Shown in pieces: positions 27,006 to 35,925 of a stretch of 64,000 bases of DNA. The position numbers and the translations under genes were made by a program. The DNA is from UBA7359 sp964523895. GTDB taxonomy: Bacteria; Pseudomonadota; Gammaproteobacteria; Eutrophobiales; Eutrophobiaceae. How positions within the stretch are numbered: the first letter of the stretch is position 1; each line of letters opens with the position of its first letter. Location: the NCBI GenBank assembly GCA_964523895.1, contig CAZGBJ010000007.1:1-64000 (forward strand), given 5' to 3'. The notes under the pieces are model-generated. The model was not told the DNA's origin and did not search any database. It saw only the letters and a list, made by a program, of their open reading frames with translations.

Positions 27006-30000
27006 AAAGTAAACAAGTTGCCGCAATAGTTGGTATTGGCGGCATCTTTCCTGGTGCACGTGATCTGGATGAATTCTGGCAGAATATTTTGAATGGGAAA
27101 GAGTCTGCTATTGATGTAGGTGCTGATCGTTGGCGTTTAGAGCCTGATGAACTGTACTCTCCTGATGTGTCTCCCGATAAAATTAATTCCCGTCGTGCCT
27201 GTTTGATTCAAAATTTTGAATTTAATCCAGAAGGGTTGAATGTTGATGCTGAGTTATTGCAACGTCTTGACCCGATGTATCAAATTTTATTGCATGCAGG
27301 TCGAGATGCCTGGGCTGATGCAAAAACGGATGCTATTAATAAACAACGTGTTGGTATTGTCATCGGTAATATCGCACTTCCTACTGAATCATCCTCACAA
27401 CTTAGTGATGAAATATTTAAACAACTCTTTGAATCACAGTTAGGTATTAATTCAGACCAACAAAAAGAAAAAATAGAGCCTTTAAATAGATATGTTGCCG
27501 GGTTGCCGGGTGGCTTATTGGCAAAAGCTTTAGGTTTTGGTGCAGGTGCTTATACATTAGATGCGGCATGTTCTTCCTCACTTTATTCTCTTAAGTATGC
27601 CATTGATGAATTAGTTGCTGGTCGCACTGATGTTATGTTAGCTGGTGGTTTATCTCGGCCGGATTGTTTGTATACACAAATGGGTTTTTCTCAACTCAAT
27701 GCCATTTCAAAGTCAGGTCGTTGTTCACCGTTTGATAGCAAAGCTGATGGTCTTGTAGTAGGTGAGGGAGCAGGTATTTTTGTACTTAAGCGATTAAGCG
27801 ATGCCATCGAACAAGATGATCATATCTATGCCACGATAGAAGGTATTGGCCTTTCAAATGATATCGAAGGCAATATCATGTCGCCAGATTCGGAAGGTCA
27901 AGGCCGTGCAATGCAATCGGCTTATGAAATGGCCGGGTGGAAACCAAATCAAGTACAACATATTGAATGTCATGGCACAGGAACACCTGTTGGTGATGGC
28001 GTTGAATTCACCTCATTAAAAAATCTATGGCAAAGTCATAAGGTAGAGGGTGAATGTGTTATTGGATCAGTAAAAAGTAATGTCGGTCACTTATTAACAG
28101 CTGCTGGTGCTGCGGCATTAATGAAAACATTGTTAGCAATGAAACACGGTGTGTTACCGCCAACAGCAAATTATGAAAACCCTTCCAGTAAAATAGATTT
28201 AACAAATAGTCCATTCAAAGTTCTGGATAAAGCTGAGACGTGGAGTGTAAAAAACAATAGTCCAAGACGTGCTGCGATTAGTGGTTTTGGATTTGGTGGT
28301 ATCAATGCGCATGTTCTTTTACAAGAGTATTTGCCAGAAACAATTAAAACGTTACCTTTAACGAGTATCGAAACTACGCATTCTGATAAATGTGATATTG
28401 CTATTGTAGGAATGGAATCACGACTAGGACCATGGAATGAACAGAATGATTTCGATAACGCATTATTATTTGGTTCAAATAAAGATGTTACTCATCCAAA
28501 CAATTGGTGGGGAGCAGATGGCAAAGCGTATCAGGGATATCTAATTGATGAAGTTAAAGTGCCTTTAGGTCGCTATAGAATACCTCCGGCTGAATTAAAA
28601 GAGATGTTGCCGCAGCAATTGTTAATGCTTGAAGTTGCAGCTAATGCATTGGATGACGCGAAACTTTCCGAGCTATCAAAAGAACAACAATGTCGTACAG
28701 GTGTTTTTATCGGTATTGCACTTGATTTGAATACAACTAATTTCCATTTTCGCTGGATGCAAAAGAAATATGCAAGAGAATGGCTGGAGAGATTAGGCAT
28801 TGAATTAAATAATATTGAATTAGATGAATGGGTAGAAAACCTTAAACAGTCATTTGGTCCATCATTATCTGCAAATCGAACTATGGGTGCGTTAGGCGGT
28901 ATTGTTGCCAGTCGAATTGCCCGTGCTTTCCGAGTTGGTGGTCCCGCTTTTACTATTTCTTCTGAAGAAACATCGGGGTTACGAGCACTGGAATCCGGTG
29001 TGCGTGCCTTGCAACAGCAAGAACTGGATCAGGTAATTATAGGTGCTGTTGATCTGGCTAGTGATATTAGAGCTGTTAAAGCTAATGCAGATCAGATTGA
29101 TACTATTGCTGATGGAGCTACTGCCTTTGTCTTGAAACGTCACGAAGATGCCGTGCGTGATGGCGATAATGTTTATGCATTAATAAAAGGTATTGGTGTT
29201 GCGTCGGCAGGAGGCTGTGATGCAAAGGTTGAAGAATCTGGAATGGTTGCTGCTATTCAAAATGCTTGTTCAGATGCACAATGTCATTTAGATGCTATTG
29301 ATTTAGTAAGTCAATCTTCTGTGAATGATGAAGTTGATATTCCTGCATTAGAAAATGCAACTATTAATACTTTCTCGCTTGGTCATTCGGGTGCAGCAAA
29401 TGGCTTAATGAATGTAGCGAATACAGTGACGCTATTAAATCAGTGTCTTCTGCCAAATGAGAATAATTCAAATGCGCGTTACTGGTTAAAAGATCGAATA
29501 AAAGGCCCGAGACAGAGTTTAGTAAACAGTACAAGTATTGACGGTGTGTGTGTCAGTGTTGTTTTACAACAAGCCCAGAATAAAACACAGGCTAATATTG
29601 GTCTTAAAAATGTTAACTCTAAATTATTTTCGTTGTCAGCCAAGAATAAAGAATTATTAATAAATAAAATTAAAGCGTTATCTTTTGTTGATGTTGTTGA
29701 AGATACTAAAGAAAAATTTCGGGCTGTTATTCTTGTTAATAACGAAAATGAATTAAATTTAGCTCGCGAAGAACTCATTGCTAGCATACAAAAAAATAAC
29801 TCAATTGATAATGGACGCTGTTTTTATTCAGCGTCTCCTTTAGCGAAAGAAGGGAAAGTTGCCTTTGTCTATCCCGGCTCAGGCAATCATTTCTTCGGTA
29901 TGGGACAAGAGTTAGGTGTTAGTTTTCCTGAAGTATTGGAAAATTTAGATCAAGAAAATGAAATGCTATCTTCACAATTTGCAAAAGGTCGCTTTTGGCA

Positions 30001-33000
30001 AAATCACCATCATGAGGATAATCCTGGTAAAGAATTAAGCCATGAAGAAGTTATTTTCGGACAAGTGTGGTTGGGTACTTTTGTTAGTGATGTTGTAACC
30101 AGCTTTGACGTTAAACCTGATGCCGTTATTGGTTATAGTCTGGGTGAGACTGCCGGTTTTTTCTCAACACGGACATGGACGGCTCGTGATGAGATGTTAA
30201 AACGAATTCAACAAAGTACTTTGTTTACAGAAGAATTGGCCGGCCCTTGTAAATCTGTACAAAAAGCATGGGGTACGGATAAACCTGTTAATTGGGCACT
30301 GGGTGTAATTAATACCAGTGCCGAAAAAGTTAAAACGGTATTAAAAAAGTATGAACATGTTTATTTATTAATTATTAATACACCAAATGAATGTGTTATT
30401 GGTGGAGACAAAACCAAATTAAACAAGGCTGTTAAAGAACTTGCTGTACAATATCATCCCTTGTCAGGTGTAACGACGGTGCATTGTGAAGTCGCTAAGC
30501 CTGTTGAAAAAGCGTATCGGGATTTACATATTTTTGAAACGACGCCGGCAAAAGGCGTTACTTTTTATAGTGGAATACGTGGTGGTGCATACGAGGTAAC
30601 ACAGAATTCAGCCGCTGACTCTATTCTGGACCAAGCATTGGCTCCTTTCGATTATACCAAGGTGATTAATAGTGCCTATGAAGATGGTGTACGTCTGTTT
30701 ATTGAAATGGGGCCAGGTGGTTCTTGTGCAAGAATGATCGATCAGATCCTTGAAGAGAAATCGCATTATGCGAAAGCAGTTTGTGTTAAAGGACAAAACA
30801 GCGTTGATAATGTATTGCAAACACTAGCTAGATTATATGTTGAAGGCGTGGATGTGGATTTTTCAAAATTACAAACTAATAATGTTAAACAAGGAAAGAA
30901 ATATAATAGCTATATTAGTGTTAAAACAGGTGGCGATCCGTTTAAAGTTCCACAACTTCCTATGTCTAAATCCGATGTTGTTGAAGAGATACATATTGAA
31001 AAAAATAACGTCGCAACAGATGTAATGTCATTACCAATGACTGCAAATGGTGACTATCAACCAACAATCGAGCCAATAATTCAACAAATGCAGCTCGCTG
31101 AACGAGCTCGTTCTGAAGCACAAGAAGCATTTCTGAGAGTTAGTCAGGGTATGACCGAGACTTTGACTCAAGCTATTAATATGCAAATGCAACTTTTGGA
31201 TAATGGCAACATTGATTTATCGCAAGTAATAATTAATCAAGAACAGTCTGATAGAGAAGAAACTCAAAGTAAGGATTGTCTGTTTGATCGTGAACAATGT
31301 ATGGAAATAGCAATCGGATCTATTAGAAAAGTACTAGGTTCAGCATTTGCGGATATTGATACTTATCCCACAAGAGTACGTTTGCCTGATGAACCTTTAA
31401 TGTTAGCTGATCGTATTATAAGTATCGAAGGTGAAGCTGATTCTTTAAAAAACAACCCCAATACAAATGGGCGCGTTATCACTGAACATGATGTCTTGCC
31501 GGGAGCCTGGTATCTGGATCAGGGACGTATACCAACCTGTATCGCTGTTGAAGCAGGACAAGCCGATTTATTTTTATCCGGCTATTTAGGTATTGATCAT
31601 ATATCCAAAGGACTGGCGGTTTATCGTTTATTAGATGCAAAAATTACCTTTCATGGATCCTTACCGGAAGCAGGACAAACTATTCATTATGATATTCGTA
31701 TCGATGAGTTCTTCCGACAAGATGACACTTATCTATTTCGTTTTAATTTTGAAGGTAGCGTCGCCTGCACGGATGCAGGCGGTAGAGTCGAGTCTGGAAC
31801 AGAGACCGGGATTGGTAGACCATTACTAACCATGACAGAAGGTTGTGCCGGTTTCTTTACTCAACAAGAATTAGATGCAGGAAAAGGCATCGTCTTAACT
31901 AATATTGAAAAACAAAAAGCTCAGGGAATATTTACAAGTGACTGGAATGAATTAGTTGCTATGCAGAATGAAAGTTATAACGATGAACAGTTAAATGCGT
32001 TACGGCAAGGTGATTTAGCAACTTGTTTTGGTGGGGCATTTAATAATATTGAATTGAATAATCCAGTGGGTTTACCCAGTGGTCGCATGACATTAGTTCA
32101 TCGTATTTTAAATCTTGATCCTAAAGGTGGTCGTTTTGGAATAGGTCAAATTACTGGTGAAGCAGACATTCATCCTGATGACTGGTTCTTAACTTGTCAC
32201 TTTGTTGATGATCGCGTGATGCCTGGAACATTAATGTATGAATGTTGTTTGCATACCCTGCGTGTTTATTTATTAGGCATGGGTTGGATAGGTGAAACAG
32301 ATGAGTTTGTTTATGAACCGATTATTGGCGAAGTGAGTCAGTTGAAATGTCGAGGACAAGTCACGGAAGAAACTAAAGCCGTTCAATATGAAATTACATT
32401 AAAAGAAATTGGCTATCGTAATGATGGAACACCTTATGTATTAGCGGATGCATTAATGTACGGCGATCACCGTGCCATAGTGCAAATGAAAAATATGTCT
32501 GTTCAATTAAGCGGCTTAAAACGCGATAAATTGGAAGCGCTTTGGGAAAAGCAAATTAATAATATGAGTGGTTCTGAAATGGAGATTTTCAGAGGTGCTC
32601 ATACAAAACAAGTTTTATTCGATAACGATTCGATTTTAGCTTTTGCTATTGGTAAGCCTTCCGAAGCCTTTGGTGATAAATACAAAATATTTGATTCCGA
32701 ACGCAAGATTGCACGTCTACCAGGGCCGCCATACAAATTTCTTGATCGAATCGTTTCTATTAAAGATTGTGAACAATGGGTATTGAAAGCCGGTGGCGTT
32801 ATCGAAGCTGAATATGATGTCCCCGTAGATGAATGGTACTTTACTGAAGATAATCAACCTTATATGCCGTTTGCCGTATTGCTTGAAGTGGCTTTGCAAC
32901 CTTGTGGCTGGTTAGCGGCATATTTAGGTTCAGCATTAAGCAGTGATATTGATATTTCATTTAGAAATTTAGGTGGCAAGGCAACACAATACATAAAAGT

Positions 33001-33703
33001 AACTCCAGAGATTGGGACGCTCACTACAAAAGTAAAGATGACCAGTGTCTCGCAGTCTGGCGGTATGATTATTCAGACGTATGATTACGAAATGACGTCA
33101 GATCAAGGGTTGGTATATAAAGGCGATACTAATTTTGGTTTCTTTTCAAAACAGGCATTGGCTGATCAAATTGGTATTCGCGATGCCAAACCTTATAGTC
33201 CAACAGAATTAGAACAGTCTCGAAGCAAATCCTTTGTTTATTCAGTTGATGCACCGATGCCTGCGGATATGATGCGTATGGTCGATGAGATTAGTCACTA
33301 TGATCCTGAAGGTGGGCCAAATAACCTGGGTTTTATAGAAGGAAAAGCAAGTGTAAAACAAGATGCCTGGTTTTTTAAAGCCCATTTTTATGAAGATCCG
33401 GTTTGGCCAGGTTCGTTAGGATTAGAATCTTTCATGCAGTTATTAAAAGCTTTTGCATGGGAGCGATGGCAGGGTGAACTACGGATCGGCGATTTTTCTT
33501 TTGATAGTATGGCTTTGCAGCAGGTTCACCAATGGGTATACCGAGGTCAAATCCTGCCGATTGATGAAAAAGTGACGGTTCAGGCGGTCATTACCGAGAT
33601 TGATGATGAGTCCAAAACCATTAAAGCGGATGGTTTTTTGACTGTTGATGGACGAATTATCTATCAGATGAAGAACTTTGCGCTTAGAATAACCTCCCTA
33701 TGA
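27002..33703 (+). CDS. pfaC: PfaC-like synthase (KS-CLF-AT-DH-DH)
   Basis: A 2233-residue multidomain synthase. KS: about 5-450 with C190 (DAACSSS), ECHGTGT and NVGHLLTA. CLF: about 455-860, where the cysteine position reads SSEETSG with E656, so it is non-condensing. AT: about 955-1260 with S1046 in GYSLGE. Two FabA-like hotdog didomains follow, with His in TCHF (H1733) and KAHF (H2128) and MPFAVLLEVALQPCGW near 1957. No ACP is present. Fusing a PfaB-like AT to the KS-CLF recalls myxobacterial and thraustochytrid synthases more than Shewanella, where PfaB is separate. The start overlaps galE and the stop overlaps oleA, both by 4 bp. The double-bond pattern cannot be predicted. Confidence 0.9.
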   Translation: MKSKQVAAIVGIGGIFPGARDLDEFWQNILNGKESAIDVGADRWRLEPDELYSPDVSPDKINSRRACLIQNFEFNPEGLNVDAELLQRLDPMYQILLHAGRDAWADAKTDAINKQRVGIVIGNIALPTESSSQLSDEIFKQLFESQLGINSDQQKEKIEPLNRYVAGLPGGLLAKALGFGAGAYTLDAACSSSLYSLKYAIDELVAGRTDVMLAGGLSRPDCLYTQMGFSQLNAISKSGRCSPFDSKADGLVVGEGAGIFVLKRLSDAIEQDDHIYATIEGIGLSNDIEGNIMSPDSEGQGRAMQSAYEMAGWKPNQVQHIECHGTGTPVGDGVEFTSLKNLWQSHKVEGECVIGSVKSNVGHLLTAAGAAALMKTLLAMKHGVLPPTANYENPSSKIDLTNSPFKVLDKAETWSVKNNSPRRAAISGFGFGGINAHVLLQEYLPETIKTLPLTSIETTHSDKCDIAIVGMESRLGPWNEQNDFDNALLFGSNKDVTHPNNWWGADGKAYQGYLIDEVKVPLGRYRIPPAELKEMLPQQLLMLEVAANALDDAKLSELSKEQQCRTGVFIGIALDLNTTNFHFRWMQKKYAREWLERLGIELNNIELDEWVENLKQSFGPSLSANRTMGALGGIVASRIARAFRVGGPAFTISSEETSGLRALESGVRALQQQELDQVIIGAVDLASDIRAVKANADQIDTIADGATAFVLKRHEDAVRDGDNVYALIKGIGVASAGGCDAKVEESGMVAAIQNACSDAQCHLDAIDLVSQSSVNDEVDIPALENATINTFSLGHSGAANGLMNVANTVTLLNQCLLPNENNSNARYWLKDRIKGPRQSLVNSTSIDGVCVSVVLQQAQNKTQANIGLKNVNSKLFSLSAKNKELLINKIKALSFVDVVEDTKEKFRAVILVNNENELNLAREELIASIQKNNSIDNGRCFYSASPLAKEGKVAFVYPGSGNHFFGMGQELGVSFPEVLENLDQENEMLSSQFAKGRFWQNHHHEDNPGKELSHEEVIFGQVWLGTFVSDVVTSFDVKPDAVIGYSLGETAGFFSTRTWTARDEMLKRIQQSTLFTEELAGPCKSVQKAWGTDKPVNWALGVINTSAEKVKTVLKKYEHVYLLIINTPNECVIGGDKTKLNKAVKELAVQYHPLSGVTTVHCEVAKPVEKAYRDLHIFETTPAKGVTFYSGIRGGAYEVTQNSAADSILDQALAPFDYTKVINSAYEDGVRLFIEMGPGGSCARMIDQILEEKSHYAKAVCVKGQNSVDNVLQTLARLYVEGVDVDFSKLQTNNVKQGKKYNSYISVKTGGDPFKVPQLPMSKSDVVEEIHIEKNNVATDVMSLPMTANGDYQPTIEPIIQQMQLAERARSEAQEAFLRVSQGMTETLTQAINMQMQLLDNGNIDLSQVIINQEQSDREETQSKDCLFDREQCMEIAIGSIRKVLGSAFADIDTYPTRVRLPDEPLMLADRIISIEGEADSLKNNPNTNGRVITEHDVLPGAWYLDQGRIPTCIAVEAGQADLFLSGYLGIDHISKGLAVYRLLDAKITFHGSLPEAGQTIHYDIRIDEFFRQDDTYLFRFNFEGSVACTDAGGRVESGTETGIGRPLLTMTEGCAGFFTQQELDAGKGIVLTNIEKQKAQGIFTSDWNELVAMQNESYNDEQLNALRQGDLATCFGGAFNNIELNNPVGLPSGRMTLVHRILNLDPKGGRFGIGQITGEADIHPDDWFLTCHFVDDRVMPGTLMYECCLHTLRVYLLGMGWIGETDEFVYEPIIGEVSQLKCRGQVTEETKAVQYEITLKEIGYRNDGTPYVLADALMYGDHRAIVQMKNMSVQLSGLKRDKLEALWEKQINNMSGSEMEIFRGAHTKQVLFDNDSILAFAIGKPSEAFGDKYKIFDSERKIARLPGPPYKFLDRIVSIKDCEQWVLKAGGVIEAEYDVPVDEWYFTEDNQPYMPFAVLLEVALQPCGWLAAYLGSALSSDIDISFRNLGGKATQYIKVTPEIGTLTTKVKMTSVSQSGGMIIQTYDYEMTSDQGLVYKGDTNFGFFSKQALADQIGIRDAKPYSPTELEQSRSKSFVYSVDAPMPADMMRMVDEISHYDPEGGPNNLGFIEGKASVKQDAWFFKAHFYEDPVWPGSLGLESFMQLLKAFAWERWQGELRIGDFSFDSMALQQVHQWVYRGQILPIDEKVTVQAVITEIDDESKTIKADGFLTVDGRIIYQMKNFALRITSL

Positions 33704-34899
33704 ATTACTCCCGCGTACAAATGGAATCTATCGGTTATGAATTGCCACCGGTAGTGATTACTTCAGAAGATCTCGAGCATCGCCTAATGCCGATGTACGA
33801 CGCATTGCATATTGCTCCCGGTCAATTACAAGCCTTAACAGGTATTAGTGAACGTCGTTGGTGGGAAGAAGGACATGTACTATCCGATGGTGCAGCGGCA
33901 GCGGCTCGCAAAGCTCTGGAACAATCAAATGTTGAGGCAAAAGATATCGAAGCACTTGTTTATACGGGTGTTTGTCGGGAAAATTTTGAACCAGCTACAG
34001 CCTGTTCTGTTGCCGCCCAATTAGGCATTGGTGACGAAACTAATATTTATGACATATCCAACGCTTGTCTGGGCGTAATGAATGGTATTATTGATATTGC
34101 TAATCGTATCGAATTAAAACAAATCCGTGCCGGCATGGTGGTTTCCTGTGAAAGCTCTCGTGAAATCGTTGAGATTATGATTGAGCGTATGTTGCAGGAT
34201 AAAAGTATGGGTATGTTCACTAATTCATTGGCGACATTAACCGGTGGTTCAGGTGCTGCAGCAGTATTACTGACGGATGGTTCTTTCGATAATAAGGAGA
34301 CGCATCGCTTGGTTGGTGGCGCTAATCAATCTGCACCTGAATTTCATAAATTATGCCGTTGGGGTGTTACATTAACACCGCAGGCGATTGGTGATTTAAT
34401 GTTTTCACCGGATAAATTACTGGCTGCAATTGATCAGGTGATGGAGCCAGAAGTATTACCTAGCGCGATCAAGGAAGTGATGACCAGTGATAAATTGCCA
34501 CCGGCATTAACGAGTATAATGCCTTCAGAAAAGTTGCCGGCGGCATTATCTGAATTTATGTCTACCGATTCTGTATCAGTACTAAAGCACGGTGCAATAC
34601 TGGGTGTTAAAACCTGGGGTAATTTTCTGGGTAAAATGGGTTGGGCCAGAGACCAGGTTGATAAAGTCATTTGTCATCAGGTCGGTGAAGGTCATCGTGA
34701 TACCATATTAAAAGAACTGGGTATCGCACCCGAAAAAGATTTCAGTACTTATAAATATCTCGGCAATATCGGTACTGTTTCTGTTCCTTTAACAGCAGCC
34801 ATTGCTGAACAAAGGCAGTTTCTTAAGAAAGGTGATCGCGTTAGTTTTCTTGGCATTGGTAGTGGTTTGAATTGCATGATGCTTGGTTGGGAATGGTAA
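33700..34899 (+). CDS. oleA: OleA-like head-to-head condensing thiolase with a tandem-repeat insertion
   Basis: The 399-residue thiolase-fold protein joins two acyl chains to a beta-keto acid in known Ole systems. The nucleophile is C123 (ISNACLG), the histidine is H326 (CHQVGEGH) and the asparagine is N356 (GNIGTVSVP). It is about 50-60 residues longer than typical OleA (about 340-350). The extra length is residues about 234-298, made of four to five units of about 13 residues on the pattern M-x-x-[DE]-x-L-P-x-A-[IL], before the catalytic His. It overlaps the PfaC-like gene by 4 bp, suggesting the PfaC/PfaA products are the substrates. Confidence 0.88.
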   Translation: MNYSRVQMESIGYELPPVVITSEDLEHRLMPMYDALHIAPGQLQALTGISERRWWEEGHVLSDGAAAAARKALEQSNVEAKDIEALVYTGVCRENFEPATACSVAAQLGIGDETNIYDISNACLGVMNGIIDIANRIELKQIRAGMVVSCESSREIVEIMIERMLQDKSMGMFTNSLATLTGGSGAAAVLLTDGSFDNKETHRLVGGANQSAPEFHKLCRWGVTLTPQAIGDLMFSPDKLLAAIDQVMEPEVLPSAIKEVMTSDKLPPALTSIMPSEKLPAALSEFMSTDSVSVLKHGAILGVKTWGNFLGKMGWARDQVDKVICHQVGEGHRDTILKELGIAPEKDFSTYKYLGNIGTVSVPLTAAIAEQRQFLKKGDRVSFLGIGSGLNCMMLGWEW

Positions 34900-34923
34900 T
34901 ATTCTCCTGATCTAAATTTTATT

Positions 34924-35814
34924 ATGTCTTTTCCGGATTATCCTGATAACAATTCTTGTTATATGTCTGTTAATAACAGGCGACTACATTATCTCGAAGG
35001 AGGCAATGAACATCCTGAAACCGTTGTGATGTTACACGGGAATCCAAGTTGGTCATTTTATTATCGTCATCTGTTTACTGCATTAATCGATAAATATCAT
35101 TGTATTGTTCCTGACCATATTGGTATGGGTTTATCGGATAAGCCTGCTAGTAGTGAATATGACTTTACGCTAAAGCAACGCGTTGATGATCTTGATACGC
35201 TACTGTCCAGTTTGAATGTAGATAATAATTTAACGCTAATTGTCCATGATTGGGGCGGCATGATTGGTATGGCATACGCTACACGATATCCCGACAAGAT
35301 AAGACGATTAGTCATTTCCAATACAGCAGGTTTTCATATCCCGCAGGGAAAACAAATTCCCTGGCAATTAAAACTAAGTCGCACGCCATTAATTGGTTCT
35401 TTGTTGATTCAAGGACTCAATGCTTTTTGTCGAGGTGGTGTGATTCAATGTGTTACGCGAAAACCAATGAACAAAGATGTCAAAGATGCTTATTTAGCGC
35501 CTTATGATAGTTGGTCGAATAGATTATCTGTTTTACGATTTGTTGAAGATATTCCGTTAGATGAAGAGCATGTTACTTATGATGTGGTTGATAATGTTGA
35601 CAATAATTTACAACAGTTTTCAAGTTTACCAATGCTCATTTGCTGGGGATTAAATGACTTTGTCTTCGATCAACATTATCTAGCTGAATGGAAAAAACGT
35701 ATGCCTATTGCGGAATACCATGAGTTTGATGCCGGACATTATTTGCTAGAAGATGCGAGTGATGAGGTTATTCCGATTATTAAACAATTTTTAGAAAAAC
35801 ATATAATTAAATAA
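34924..35814 (+). CDS. oleB: OleB-like beta-lactone decarboxylase (haloalkane dehalogenase-like fold)
   Basis: The 296-residue alpha/beta hydrolase has oxyanion loop LHGNPSW (37-43), nucleophile D109 in VHDWGG and a late FDAGHYLLEDA with the catalytic His. This is the haloalkane dehalogenase-like OleB pattern; OleB removes CO2 from the cis-beta-lactone to leave a cis-olefin. It follows oleA by 24 bp. It is a separate gene, not fused to OleC as in some actinobacteria. Haloalkane dehalogenase activity is an alternative on sequence alone, but the ole context favours OleB. Confidence 0.85.
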   Translation: MSFPDYPDNNSCYMSVNNRRLHYLEGGNEHPETVVMLHGNPSWSFYYRHLFTALIDKYHCIVPDHIGMGLSDKPASSEYDFTLKQRVDDLDTLLSSLNVDNNLTLIVHDWGGMIGMAYATRYPDKIRRLVISNTAGFHIPQGKQIPWQLKLSRTPLIGSLLIQGLNAFCRGGVIQCVTRKPMNKDVKDAYLAPYDSWSNRLSVLRFVEDIPLDEEHVTYDVVDNVDNNLQQFSSLPMLICWGLNDFVFDQHYLAEWKKRMPIAEYHEFDAGHYLLEDASDEVIPIIKQFLEKHIIK

Positions 35815-35825
35815 TTATTTTTATT

Positions 35826-35911
35826 GCCACGGAGCACACAGAGGCCACGGAGAAAAGAAAAATGAAACTATTTAGTAAAAAAAATATGTATATCTCTGTG
35901 TTCTCTGTGGC
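35826..35911. repeat. Palindromic repeat copy 2, upstream of oleC
   Basis: About 86 bp with GCCAC...GCACACAGAGG at the left and CTCTGTGTTCTCTGTGGC at the right, related to 17090-17178. It fills most of the 111 bp oleB-oleC gap and ends 14 bp before the oleC ATG. No other signal is visible in that gap. Confidence 0.65.
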
Positions 35912-35925
35912 TAATATTTAAAATT

